A DNA stretch of 53,194 nt, taken from contig CAIZWN010000038.1 in NCBI GenBank assembly GCA_903936705.1, positions 1 through 53,194 on the forward strand, in the 5' to 3' direction. Positions 1 through 7,664 of the stretch are shown one piece after another. The position numbers and the translations under genes were made by a program. How positions within the stretch are numbered: position 1 is the first letter of the stretch; every line of letters starts with the position of its first letter. A model generated the notes under the pieces. The model saw only the letters and a program-made list of their open reading frames with translations. It was not told the origin of the DNA and searched no databases. This stretch comes from an uncultured Myxococcales bacterium (lineage in GTDB: Bacteria; Myxococcota_A; UBA9042; DTJE01).

Positions 1-1148
1 CCCACGCGCCACTCATCCTTGGCGGCAGCGCATTCAGCCTTTACCCGACGCACCTTCTGGATGCTTTCGGCGCCGACTGGGGCGGTGTTGGAGAGGGCGA
101 AAAGGCGTTCCCGGAACTACTTTCGTACCTGGCGGCAGGAAAGGATCCATCGGACATTCCGGGTGTTGCTGGATGGAAGGACGGGCGGGTGTTCGTGAAC
201 CCGCCACGGTGCGAAACGGGCCGTCTGTCGCCACCACGCGCCGATGTGGACCTCCATATCGACTTCGACCCATACCGGCGACTTTCGTCATACCCCGTGC
301 AGGCCCGCCGGGGATGTACGCATGGTTGCATCTACTGCACATACCCGGCGGTCGAGGGCCGAGCCTACCGCCTGCGCGATCCTGCCGATATAGCGGCCGA
401 GATTGCCGAGGCTTCGGCCAGGCTGCCTGGCATCACGTTCGAATTCGTCGATTCGACCTTCAACGATCCGCCGGGTCATGCGGAAGCCATCTGTCGCGAA
501 ATCGTCAAGGCTGCGCCGGGCGTGCGATTGCGTACGATGGGAATCAATCCTGGTGGCGTGAACGCCGAGCTTCTGGACGGCATGAAGGCCGCAGGGTTCG
601 CACAGATCGACTGCACGCCGGATTCCGCTTCGCCACGCATGATCAAGACAATGGGCAAGAACTTCACCCACACTGAACTGGTAAGGGCGGCACGCCTGAT
701 TCGCGAACACCGAATGCCGACTGTGTGGTTCTTTCTTTTCGGAGGACCGGGAGAGGATGAATCGACCATCGAGGAAACGCTTGCGTTCATCGACCAGGAG
801 GTTGATTCGGATGACCTCGTCCTCATGGGCATGGGGCTGCGGATATACCCTGGCACTCCGCTGCAAAGGATCGCGCTGCGCGAGGGCGTGATAGGGGCCG
901 GCGACGACCTGGTGGCCCAGACGTTCTATGTTGCCCCATTACTGGGTTCACAAGGTCTTTTGGAGAGGCTGGACAAGGCCGCATCCACTCGCCCGAACTG
1001 CCTGCCTCCCGGCGAGAACACACCTTCACCCGAAATGATGCGCCAGGCAATGGAACTTCGTGTCCGCGACGGCCTGGCCGAACCCATGTTCCGAACTCTG
1101 CTGCGCCTGCGTCGCCTGTGGCCCAGATTCGGAGGGACGGGCGCGTGA
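1..1148 (+). CDS. B12-binding radical SAM protein (5' end cut by window)
   Basis: The gene is open from the first base (in-frame codons begin at base 3), so the true start lies to the left; 381 residues are visible. The first 60 residues read as the end of a cobalamin-binding domain (GGSAFSLYP, then FGADWGGVGEGE). A radical SAM [4Fe-4S] motif CTHGCIYC lies at bases 315-338 and is followed by TYPAVEG. A TIM-barrel-like core follows, with GGPGEDES near bases 740-764. B12/radical SAM enzymes of this type perform radical methylation, cyclisation or other C-H chemistry. The CIYCTYP..EG signature resembles, from memory, family members found beside lipid or fatty-acid gene sets. It converges on another B12/radical SAM gene with a 6-bp gap. 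Substrate unknown; lipid or acyl-ACP is inferred from context only. Confidence 0.85.
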   Translation, partial: HAPLILGGSAFSLYPTHLLDAFGADWGGVGEGEKAFPELLSYLAAGKDPSDIPGVAGWKDGRVFVNPPRCETGRLSPPRADVDLHIDFDPYRRLSSYPVQARRGCTHGCIYCTYPAVEGRAYRLRDPADIAAEIAEASARLPGITFEFVDSTFNDPPGHAEAICREIVKAAPGVRLRTMGINPGGVNAELLDGMKAAGFAQIDCTPDSASPRMIKTMGKNFTHTELVRAARLIREHRMPTVWFFLFGGPGEDESTIEETLAFIDQEVDSDDLVLMGMGLRIYPGTPLQRIALREGVIGAGDDLVAQTFYVAPLLGSQGLLERLDKAASTRPNCLPPGENTPSPEMMRQAMELRVRDGLAEPMFRTLLRLRRLWPRFGGTGA

Positions 1149-1154
1149 CTGCCA

Positions 1155-2501
1155 TCAAGAGATGACGTGTTCACCGGCACGAATCGCCCACAGGCGACCG
1201 GTCTCCTCGTAGAACTTCTCAAGTGGCATTCTGGTCTTTGTCACGCAGTTGAAGAAATTGTACTTGGCGAGGTCGAAATCGATGATGCTGTCGCGCATCT
1301 CCTGGTACAGCCCTGTACCCGGCATGGGCGTCAGCACTGTGTACCCGGCGTAAGCTGTCGCGTGGGCCGCGGCGAAATCGCCGAGTGCTGCGAAATCGTC
1401 AGGGCCGTAGTCGGGATCAACAACGTAGTTGGCACGCAACAGAATGCCATTGTCCTGGAACACTTTCAGGCCCTCGGTGATCGCGCGGGTGTCCAGAGCC
1501 TTGTTATAGCGTTTCAGTTCGGAAGCCCGGGGGGATTCGATTCCCGTGATGACGACCTTCAGGCCTGCGCGAGCCAGACGGGCTACCAGCTCCGGGTGCC
1601 TTGCTGCCGTGTCCAGCCGCATGTCCATGACATACGACTGGTGGATGCCCTCGGTCTGGATCCGGTCCAGCAACCGATTGGTCCATGGAACGTCGACAAC
1701 GGTGTTTGCATCCGCAAAACGGACCACGTGGTACTCGCCAAGCGTGCGAAGCTCGTCGATAACGCTGTCTACGTCGCGCTGAAGGTAGGCGCCTCCCCGC
1801 TGCGGCCAGATGCTGCAAAACGAACAACGCGATGTGCATCCCAGCGATGTGAACAGGTACGTCACCGGCCTGGGATCCCCGCCAACCGTGTACGTCGAAA
1901 GCCAGGGCCTCAGGTAGGACCTGTCCGGAACCAGGAAATCCCTGCCCGCAGGATCGACCGGAAGAATTGGCCCGGTGGTGGGACGCAACCGGCCACCATC
2001 GCGAACCAGCAGTCCGCCAACAGAATCGGGGCTGCCACCCGACGCCAAGGCTCGCACCAGGGCACGGAAAGCCGCCGCGCCGTCACCGGGAACAAGAATG
2101 TCGACGGCCGGATCGTCAAAGTCCCCCGGGCACAAGGTCGCATGCAGGCCGCCAGCCACCGTCACAGTTGAGGGAGACGCCGCCTTGACCGCCCTGAAAA
2201 TCTCCATGCCATACGGAAACTCGGATGCTATGAACGTCACGCCTACCACGTCCGGCGGATCCTCAAGAACGCGTGCGCGAACAAAGTCCGCCGGAATGGG
2301 GGCATCCGGATGAAGGTCGTATTCGCCCTTCAAATCAATGAACGAGACCTCGGCATCGTCCCGAACAGCAACCGCCATCGTCAGAAGTCCCAGCGGAGGG
2401 CCAACCAGGCGCGTGTGCACGTATCGCAGCGCCTCGGGTGGAGCATGGTCGCGCAGCGCGTTGTGTGGTGATCGTGGCGGGTTTACCAACAGGACTTTCA
2501 T
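1155..2501 (-). CDS. B12-binding radical SAM protein
   Basis: 448 residues with the full family layout. An N-terminal cobalamin-binding domain (about 1-190) starts MKVLLVNPP and contains VVGVTFIASEFPYG and VTVAGGLHATLCPGD. The radical SAM domain follows, with its cluster cysteines at C222, C226 and C229 (CTSRCSFC) and ITGIESP further on. The ATG at 2501 overlaps the stop of the upstream crotonase gene by ATGA, so the two are probably translationally coupled. It is the last gene of the minus-strand run crotonase, PPTase-like, crotonase, radical SAM. It probably makes a carbon-carbon or C-H modification on the product of the adjacent acyl-carrier pathway. The chemistry cannot be read from sequence. 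Confidence 0.87.
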   Translation of the reverse strand: MKVLLVNPPRSPHNALRDHAPPEALRYVHTRLVGPPLGLLTMAVAVRDDAEVSFIDLKGEYDLHPDAPIPADFVRARVLEDPPDVVGVTFIASEFPYGMEIFRAVKAASPSTVTVAGGLHATLCPGDFDDPAVDILVPGDGAAAFRALVRALASGGSPDSVGGLLVRDGGRLRPTTGPILPVDPAGRDFLVPDRSYLRPWLSTYTVGGDPRPVTYLFTSLGCTSRCSFCSIWPQRGGAYLQRDVDSVIDELRTLGEYHVVRFADANTVVDVPWTNRLLDRIQTEGIHQSYVMDMRLDTAARHPELVARLARAGLKVVITGIESPRASELKRYNKALDTRAITEGLKVFQDNGILLRANYVVDPDYGPDDFAALGDFAAAHATAYAGYTVLTPMPGTGLYQEMRDSIIDFDLAKYNFFNCVTKTRMPLEKFYEETGRLWAIRAGEHVIS

Positions 2502-3196
2502 GCACGACCCCCGGTGACTTCGGCCAGCCTTAGAACCAATCGAACAGCGGCCTGCGCGAGTTCACCGCGAGGCACTATTGCGTCCACCAGACCCAGTTCG
2601 AGGGCCTCGGTGGCATCAACGAACCGGGCGGTCAGCAACAAGTCCAGCGCCGCGCCCAGGCCGACTCGCTGAGGCAGGCGAACGGTGCCGCCGCAACCCG
2701 GAATCAGGCCGAATGCGGCCTCTGGCGCCGCCATCAAGGTCGAGGGCGTGGCCAGGCGCCACCTGCAAGCCAGCGCCAGTTCCAGCCCGCTGCCAAGGCA
2801 GGCTCCATCGACGGCAGCCACCGTGGGATACCGAAGCTGCTCGATCGCGGTGAAGACGACGGCGTTTCGGTGCAGATCCGACAACGCGACTGGGTCAGGC
2901 AGGGACCTCAGTTCCGGCAATACCTGCCCCGAGGCGTCATCGTTGCCACTTCCCGGCAGAACGTCGATTCGGTGGCAGGCACGTTTGCGCAGGGCCGCCA
3001 CGTCAGCCCCGGCCGAAAAATGCCGGCCGCGCCCCCTGATGACCAGGCCCTTGACGTCCAGACCAGGCAGCACTTCCCGCGCAATGGTCCCAAGCGCATC
3101 GAAGAAACGCCCGTCCATGACATTGCGGGGCGGCGCGTCCAGAATCATGTGCGCTATGCCATCCTCCAGTTCCAGGCAAATGGGAAGAGCGTTCAT
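2498..3196 (-). CDS. Enoyl-CoA hydratase/isomerase (crotonase) family protein
   Basis: 232 residues when started at the ATG at 3196, which overlaps the upstream PPTase-like gene by ATGA; the longer open frame to 3394 runs antiparallel to no signal and is not needed. Crotonase fold features are the oxyanion-hole segment GRHFSAGAD (57-65) and GACLGSGLE (131-139). The two acid residues used for hydration in classic hydratases are both present, E139 (GLE) and E159 (PE), exactly 20 apart as in rat crotonase. It should therefore be able to hydrate or dehydrate an acyl-CoA or acyl-ACP. About 35 extra residues (70-105) sit between the oxyanion loop and the core. One of two crotonases in the same operon, recalling ECH1/ECH2 pairs in polyketide beta-branching. 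Confidence 0.88.
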   Translation of the reverse strand: MNALPICLELEDGIAHMILDAPPRNVMDGRFFDALGTIAREVLPGLDVKGLVIRGRGRHFSAGADVAALRKRACHRIDVLPGSGNDDASGQVLPELRSLPDPVALSDLHRNAVVFTAIEQLRYPTVAAVDGACLGSGLELALACRWRLATPSTLMAAPEAAFGLIPGCGGTVRLPQRVGLGAALDLLLTARFVDATEALELGLVDAIVPRGELAQAAVRLVLRLAEVTGGRA

Positions 3197-3552
3197 TCGC
3201 GCCCCCCTGGAAATGGAGCTGCGACCAACCCAACGGCCAAGAACTGGGAATGCGCTATGGAAATGCCTATCGAAGCTGGAGGGGGCTGGCCGAACGCTGC
3301 CAGCAATCGTGGCGCCCCGGACGCCTCGCACGCCAGAACAAAGTCCCGCGGATCGGCAGCCAGCCCGGGAAACAGCCCGGACCACAATTCGCATAGGGCA
3401 CGCTTCGCCGCAAGTCGGCCTGCAATCGTTCTGTCCGGACGGGCGGCGAGGTCCGAGCGTTCGCTGGAAACAAAGTCACGAGCCAGTATGCCGGCCCGAT
3501 CGCGAGCAACGTGCTCGATAGGCACCCTGTTCAGACTCGCGCGGACGGTCAC
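3193..3552 (-). CDS. Short holo-ACP synthase-like protein, probably catalytically dead
   Basis: 119 residues, GTG start at 3552, overlapping both neighbours by 4 bp (GTGA upstream, ATGA downstream), so it is firmly embedded in the operon. The shape matches AcpS-type phosphopantetheinyl transferases: VPIEHVAR near residue 10 sits where GIDIE is expected, F27..SSE31 matches the FT..E segment, LAAKRAL (48-54) matches AAKEA, and ISIAHS (97-102) matches the SISHS strand. The two magnesium-binding acids are missing: the Asp of GIDI is Pro11 and the Glu of AAKEA is Arg51. It may be a pseudo-enzyme that binds ACP or CoA. A remote fold similarity that misled me is possible, but four motifs occur in the right order. 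Confidence 0.6.
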   Translation of the reverse strand: MTVRASLNRVPIEHVARDRAGILARDFVSSERSDLAARPDRTIAGRLAAKRALCELWSGLFPGLAADPRDFVLACEASGAPRLLAAFGQPPPASIGISIAHSQFLAVGLVAAPFPGGRE

Positions 3553-4268
3553 TGCTTTGCCTCCAGGGCCGCCTGTATGAACAGCCTGGTCTCGAGACGT
3601 AACGCATCTTCGCGAGGCAGTCGACGTGCGTTCCGCATGGCCTCCAGCAGAATGCGAACCAGTCCGGGCGACCGGTCTTTGGTCCAGGCCCGCAGCAGGG
3701 CTTCCGCTGCAGAGTTCACATCGCCTGCTGGCACGACCCGGTCAACAAGGCCCATGGATCTTGCTTCCTCGGCGCCGACCATCCGTCCCGTCAGCAGCAG
3801 GTCCGTACGTGCGCGGCGATCAACCCTGTCGCCGTCGCCAACAGTACCGCCCAAACCGGGAATCAACCCAAGCGTCGACTCTGGGAACCCCAACAGCGCG
3901 CTTTCCGCCGCCACGCGAAGGTGGCAGCTCAGAGCGATCTCAAGCCCGGCACCCAGGCACTGGCCACGAATCGCTGCGACTACGGGCACCGTGGAGTCCG
4001 CCAACAGCCGCAGCAGTGTCTTGCCGGAATCCAACGCTGCCGCGAGCCTGTCGGGATCAAGCAGGCCAAGGCGAAGAGCCTCGATATCAGCCCCACCGCA
4101 AAAGTGGCGGCCGGCGCCGCTGACGATCACGCCGCGAAGATCGGGATCGGCCAGGAATGAGGAAAGTTGACCAGAATCAGCGAAGACCGGCTGCAAGATT
4201 GTATTTGCAGGGGGCCGATCAAGCACGATGCGTCCAAAATCGCCATCGCGCAGCAAATGCACTTTCAT
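3549..4268 (-). CDS. Enoyl-CoA hydratase/isomerase (crotonase) family protein
   Basis: 239 residues from the ATG at 4268, first gene of a four-gene minus-strand operon. The oxyanion segments are GRHFCGGAD (53-61) and GQCLGAGLE (102-110). The acid pair E110 and E130 (FPE) is present with the classic 20-residue spacing, followed by GLIPGLGGT. This predicts a competent hydratase or dehydratase on an acyl thioester. It is distinct from the second crotonase in the operon, so the two probably act on successive intermediates or one decarboxylates. A TTGACA promoter candidate lies 105-132 bp upstream. Substrate is not determinable. Confidence 0.88.
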   Translation of the reverse strand: MKVHLLRDGDFGRIVLDRPPANTILQPVFADSGQLSSFLADPDLRGVIVSGAGRHFCGGADIEALRLGLLDPDRLAAALDSGKTLLRLLADSTVPVVAAIRGQCLGAGLEIALSCHLRVAAESALLGFPESTLGLIPGLGGTVGDGDRVDRRARTDLLLTGRMVGAEEARSMGLVDRVVPAGDVNSAAEALLRAWTKDRSPGLVRILLEAMRNARRLPREDALRLETRLFIQAALEAKQ

Positions 4269-4603
4269 ACGCGCACCTCAAGGACCGGCACGTGGCCGTC
4301 AATATCAAGCTGACCCATGCGACCGGAACCTGGAACGAAGATTCATTTCATCAACATTACACGTCGCAGCGCAGCCTAGCACCGCCATTAGGGGTGTCAA
4401 GGCAGCGGCCGCGCAGGCGGTGGCACGGCGAAGCGCCGAGGACGCCGGTGTTCGCAAAAACCATTATTCAGCGACACGGACATCAGTAACGCTTTCAGCA
4501 GCAGAACGCCTCGCAGTAACGGATTGCAGCCTGTCCCATGCATCCCACTGCCAGTAGCGCTAGACTGTCGAGGTCGATTTAGCTCGGTTACCGGGAGTAA
4601 CGG
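4269..4603. other. 335-bp divergent intergenic region
   Basis: Lies between the minus-strand crotonase start and the plus-strand DUF922-like gene. I see no coding signal. It holds the TTGACA promoter candidate above and two direct copies of CAGTAACG (4484-4491 and 4514-4521), with a related GAGTAACGG just before the plus-strand start (4596-4604). No intrinsic terminator seen. Confidence 0.5.
4373..4400 (-). promoter_or_regulatory. Sigma-70-type promoter candidate for the crotonase/radical SAM operon
   Basis: On the minus strand a perfect -35 TTGACA (4400-4395) is followed after 16 bp by TAGGCT (4378-4373), which keeps the T, A and final T of the -10 consensus. Transcription would start near 4366, about 98 bases before the crotonase ATG at 4268. 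Confidence 0.45.
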
Positions 4604-5518
4604 ATGGCGGACGAGTCCTCGCGAACCGAAACCTTTGTCGTCAGCGGCCAGGCGCCGTCCGTCGAAGGGCCCAGTGTCGAAAAGACGCCATCTGGTACGG
4701 ACGGTGGACAGCGTCAGACGCCTAACCGATCCGACCGCATGCGACAGAAGTTGGTCGGTCTTCCTTACGCCGAACAGTGCCGCTTGTTGAAGCCGGGCCC
4801 GCTGCCGCGGTCGCGCACGCCAGGGGCATCGGTCGCCACATCAACCCCCGCATCCCCCCTGTCGTCCCTGGGGCCCTCCCCTGGGCAGGCCGGTGGAGGC
4901 CGACGAAGGGGGCCGCCTGGTGTCCGCGTAGGACGGGTCAGTCACGGCCACACCGACGTTACCGGAAGCTCCCTGGCAGAAGTGGCGCCACAGTTGCCGG
5001 CAGAAGACCTGGGCCTGTGCGAATGGTCATGGTCGTACACAGCTTCTTACGACGAAGAGGGCAACGCCAGACGCGTCACCGTAAGTCTGGCCCTGCGGAT
5101 CACGATGCCTCGCTGGCGCGGACCTGGTCGTCGCCAGGCCTCGGATGCAGCGAGGACCGAGTGGGACCGATGCATGGGCGCTCTGGAGGTCCACGAGAAC
5201 GGCCACGCGGATCGGGCCCGCGAGTGGGCGCCACGTCTTAGGGATGCCCTTCTGGGTCAGCCTGAGGACGCGCTGCCCGATTTATGGGAGCAGACGAAGG
5301 CCCAGCACGAGGAGGTCCAGGCCGCCTATGACGCCGAGACCAACCATGGTCGCACACAGGGCTCGGACCTCAACCTTTCGGTGGAACCCGAACCCGAGGC
5401 GGCGCAGGAACCTGCTGCGGTCGCAACTGAACCAGGCGAAAGAGGGGGTCGGCGACGTCGCGGAACCTCACGCTCGCGTCCAGGTTCGCACGGTTCCAGA
5501 CGGGCGCGACATCGCTGA
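4604..5518 (+). CDS. DUF922-like predicted Zn-protease domain protein with LPYAEQC motif
   Basis: 304 residues, ATG at 4604 behind GGGAG. Three zones are visible. Residues 1-60 are polar, ending in DRMRQKLVGLPYAEQC, a segment I associate with proteins carrying DUF4157-type metalloprotease regions or linked to contractile injection systems. Residues 60-125 are low-complexity Pro/Ser/Gly. Residues 125-245 resemble DUF922, with W.W.Y..SY, then EWDRCMGALEVHENGHADRA, whose HENGH is an HExxH zinc-protease motif. The tail is Glu/Pro then Arg/Ser rich. There is no signal peptide. It interrupts the biosynthetic locus on the opposite strand and ends 10 bp from the dehydrogenase gene. Could be a secreted effector or a structural remnant; activity is inferred. 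Confidence 0.6.
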   Translation: MADESSRTETFVVSGQAPSVEGPSVEKTPSGTDGGQRQTPNRSDRMRQKLVGLPYAEQCRLLKPGPLPRSRTPGASVATSTPASPLSSLGPSPGQAGGGRRRGPPGVRVGRVSHGHTDVTGSSLAEVAPQLPAEDLGLCEWSWSYTASYDEEGNARRVTVSLALRITMPRWRGPGRRQASDAARTEWDRCMGALEVHENGHADRAREWAPRLRDALLGQPEDALPDLWEQTKAQHEEVQAAYDAETNHGRTQGSDLNLSVEPEPEAAQEPAAVATEPGERGGRRRRGTSRSRPGSHGSRRARHR

Positions 5519-5528
5519 TGTCCGTCCA

Positions 5529-6644
5529 CTACCTTAATCCGGCTTCCGCAGCCACATCGCCCTCGCGTGAAGGGCGCCAGTACGAAAGCCCGGATTCCAC
5601 CGCTCGGCGCTGGCACCATTCGCGGCCTTCATGGTTCAACAAATCACCATCGGCGGGACGGTACGACACGCCGAACAGGCCCGACAGGGCCATGATCATG
5701 CCTGCGTGATCCATTTCATGCCGGGCCAGGGCGTTTGCACAGACGTTCCTGAAAAGCACCTCGAAGTCATGGCCGAGGTCCGGCGAGATGCCCTCTGGCT
5801 GCAAACCGGAGAAAGACTCGATGGCTGCCAACGGCACCTTAGCTCCATGCCGAATACCGTCTCGTACCCTGGCGCCAAGCTTGCCCGCAGCAACCAGGAT
5901 CCTCAGGGAATCCTCCAGCACGACCAATGATGACGATTCTTCCGGGACCATCCGGGAACGGTATGCGGCAACGGCGCTTGCCACCGTATCCAGACCTATG
6001 GCGTCAATCATTGCCAACGGCTCCCAGAATGGCCAGGCCTTTCCGGCGGCGGTATCCACGGCCTCGGGGTCAGCACCGTTGCGCACGGCACGAAGCGCCC
6101 AGTCCTGCACCGGCAGCATCAGCCGATTTACCGCGAACGCCCGCGCCTCGTCCTGCACGATCAGCTTCAGGCCGGCACGGGCTGCCAGCGCCACGGTCGC
6201 AAGACGCCGTTCCGAAGGGCAGTCTGACGGCACGATGACCTCGCAGAATCCGGTCAAGGCCGTCGGGTAAAACGCATGGAGGCCCAGGCAGCGAGGGTCG
6301 ATCATGGAAGGAAGGATGGACGAAGTGTTCGTCAGGATCAGCCCTGCGGGGGCCAGGCGCGGCGCCCACTCGGCGATGACGGCCTGCTTTGCGGCAATCG
6401 ACTCGTCGACGGCCTCGTACAGGACGTCATAGGTCCCCGCATCGTCAACTGACTGCAGCACCTCGGCCTGACCAAGGTGCTCGCCCTCCCCTTTCGCCCG
6501 GCGCATCCCGCGCTGCAACTTCAACGCAAAAGCCGACCGTCGCTCGGTGTCCCGCTCAAAGAAAGTCACGTCCAACGCGGCGCGCAGAAAACGCAACCCT
6601 ACGTCCCCACCCATCTTGCCCGCGCCTACAACGATGATCCGCAC
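5529..6644 (-). CDS. 3-hydroxyacyl-CoA dehydrogenase family protein
   Basis: 371 residues, GTG at 6644 preceded by GAGGAGGG. The N-terminal Rossmann fold begins with VVGAGKMGG (5-13). NTSSI (106-110) and the catalytic pair H123 (GLHAFYP) and E135 (FCEV) fit the family's His-Glu dyad. The C-terminal helical domain includes NRLMLP and a later segment LFGVSYRPADG. It interconverts beta-keto and beta-hydroxy acyl thioesters with NAD(H). It is the last gene of the minus-strand run from the ACP, 90 bp after the acyltransferase. As no SDR-type ketoreductase is present, it may do the reduction step of this pathway. That role is inference. Confidence 0.88.
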   Translation of the reverse strand: MRIIVVGAGKMGGDVGLRFLRAALDVTFFERDTERRSAFALKLQRGMRRAKGEGEHLGQAEVLQSVDDAGTYDVLYEAVDESIAAKQAVIAEWAPRLAPAGLILTNTSSILPSMIDPRCLGLHAFYPTALTGFCEVIVPSDCPSERRLATVALAARAGLKLIVQDEARAFAVNRLMLPVQDWALRAVRNGADPEAVDTAAGKAWPFWEPLAMIDAIGLDTVASAVAAYRSRMVPEESSSLVVLEDSLRILVAAGKLGARVRDGIRHGAKVPLAAIESFSGLQPEGISPDLGHDFEVLFRNVCANALARHEMDHAGMIMALSGLFGVSYRPADGDLLNHEGREWCQRRAVESGLSYWRPSREGDVAAEAGLR

Positions 6645-6734
6645 CGCGCCCTCCTCTGCAAGATGCGCCTGCCGGAACTAATGAATCTGGTCTGCCACAA
6701 CCATTTCCCCCAGGGCAATGCTCACAAGCAAACG

Positions 6735-7664
6735 CTATGCCTGTTCCTTCACCAACCGGCGGACATTCAGCCAGGCCATCTCTGGCTCGAGAAACCTTGC
6801 CATACGGGTAAGGGTCAGCCCCGGCCCACATTCGACAACGGACGTCACGCCAAGGCGCAAGAATGCATTCATCGCTCGGGGCCACCCAATCGGGGTACAA
6901 AGGTTGGCTGCCAGGAAGTCGCGCACCTCGTCCGCGACTGTCAACAAACGGCCATCTACCGTCGAGGCCACCGGCACCTCTGCCCCACAAAACGCCATCG
7001 CACCAGCCGCATCACGCAGTTCCGCTGCAGCTTCGGACATGTACAACGGATGGTGATAGGCCACCTCGCGGTCCAGGCAGGCCGTACGCACGGCACCAGC
7101 CGCTCGCGCCGCAGTCAGCGCAGCCTCGATCCCTTCCATCGGACCTGCGATCACGACCGATCCCGTACCATTGACCAGCACGATGCGGACCGATTCGCCA
7201 TCGACGGCTCGCAGCGCAGCAACCTCGCTTTCGGGCAGTCCCGCAATCGCGGCCATGCCAACACCTTTCCCGGCACAGGCCTGCGCAGCGGCGCGCCAGG
7301 CCGTCTGAACCAGGGCCAGACCTTCGTCGAATCCGGTCGCCCCGGCCGCAACTACCGCCGCGTAAACACCAAGGCTATGGCCAGCCACCGCCACCGGGTT
7401 TAAGCCGCGCCGCCGGACAGCCTGGGCCATGCCGACACCGTAGGCAAAAGTGAAAGCCTGGCCAGCCTGCTGTGGCAGTTCCTCGAACCCCCCTGGCACG
7501 GCAGCGACAAGATCCGCATTCACGCGCAGTGACGCCTGCTGCAACAGTGGCCGGATTGCAGCATCCTCCTGCATCATGAAGGCAGTCTCGTAGCCGGATG
7601 CCTGGATCCCGGCACCAGGAAATGCGAGTGCGACCAATGTGGAAGACGCGTCCATCAAGTTCAC
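6735..7664 (-). CDS. Discrete acyltransferase (FabD-like) with altered active site
   Basis: 309 residues, GTG at 7664 overlapping the KAS III-like stop by 4 bp (GTGA). FabD fold landmarks are FPGAGIQ (15-21), the nucleophile elbow GHSLG with S97, and YHHPLYM with the catalytic His at 204 or 205. Two positions depart from malonyl transferases: the oxyanion Gln of FPGQGSQ is Ala18, and the Arg that grips the malonyl carboxylate (FabD R117) aligns with Ala122 in LVQTAWR. A malonyl substrate is therefore unlikely. Loading of a non-carboxylated acyl group, or acyl hydrolysis as in the proof-reading ATs of trans-AT polyketide synthases, fits better. Cytoplasmic, within the ACP-led operon. Confidence 0.85.
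   Translation of the reverse strand: MNLMDASSTLVALAFPGAGIQASGYETAFMMQEDAAIRPLLQQASLRVNADLVAAVPGGFEELPQQAGQAFTFAYGVGMAQAVRRRGLNPVAVAGHSLGVYAAVVAAGATGFDEGLALVQTAWRAAAQACAGKGVGMAAIAGLPESEVAALRAVDGESVRIVLVNGTGSVVIAGPMEGIEAALTAARAAGAVRTACLDREVAYHHPLYMSEAAAELRDAAGAMAFCGAEVPVASTVDGRLLTVADEVRDFLAANLCTPIGWPRAMNAFLRLGVTSVVECGPGLTLTRMARFLEPEMAWLNVRRLVKEQA

Noticed and set aside
3193-3552. Possible frameshift joining the PPTase-like and crotonase genes
   Set aside because: Both junctions are standard 4-bp GTGA/ATGA overlaps with complete domain boundaries on each side, so separate genes are more likely.
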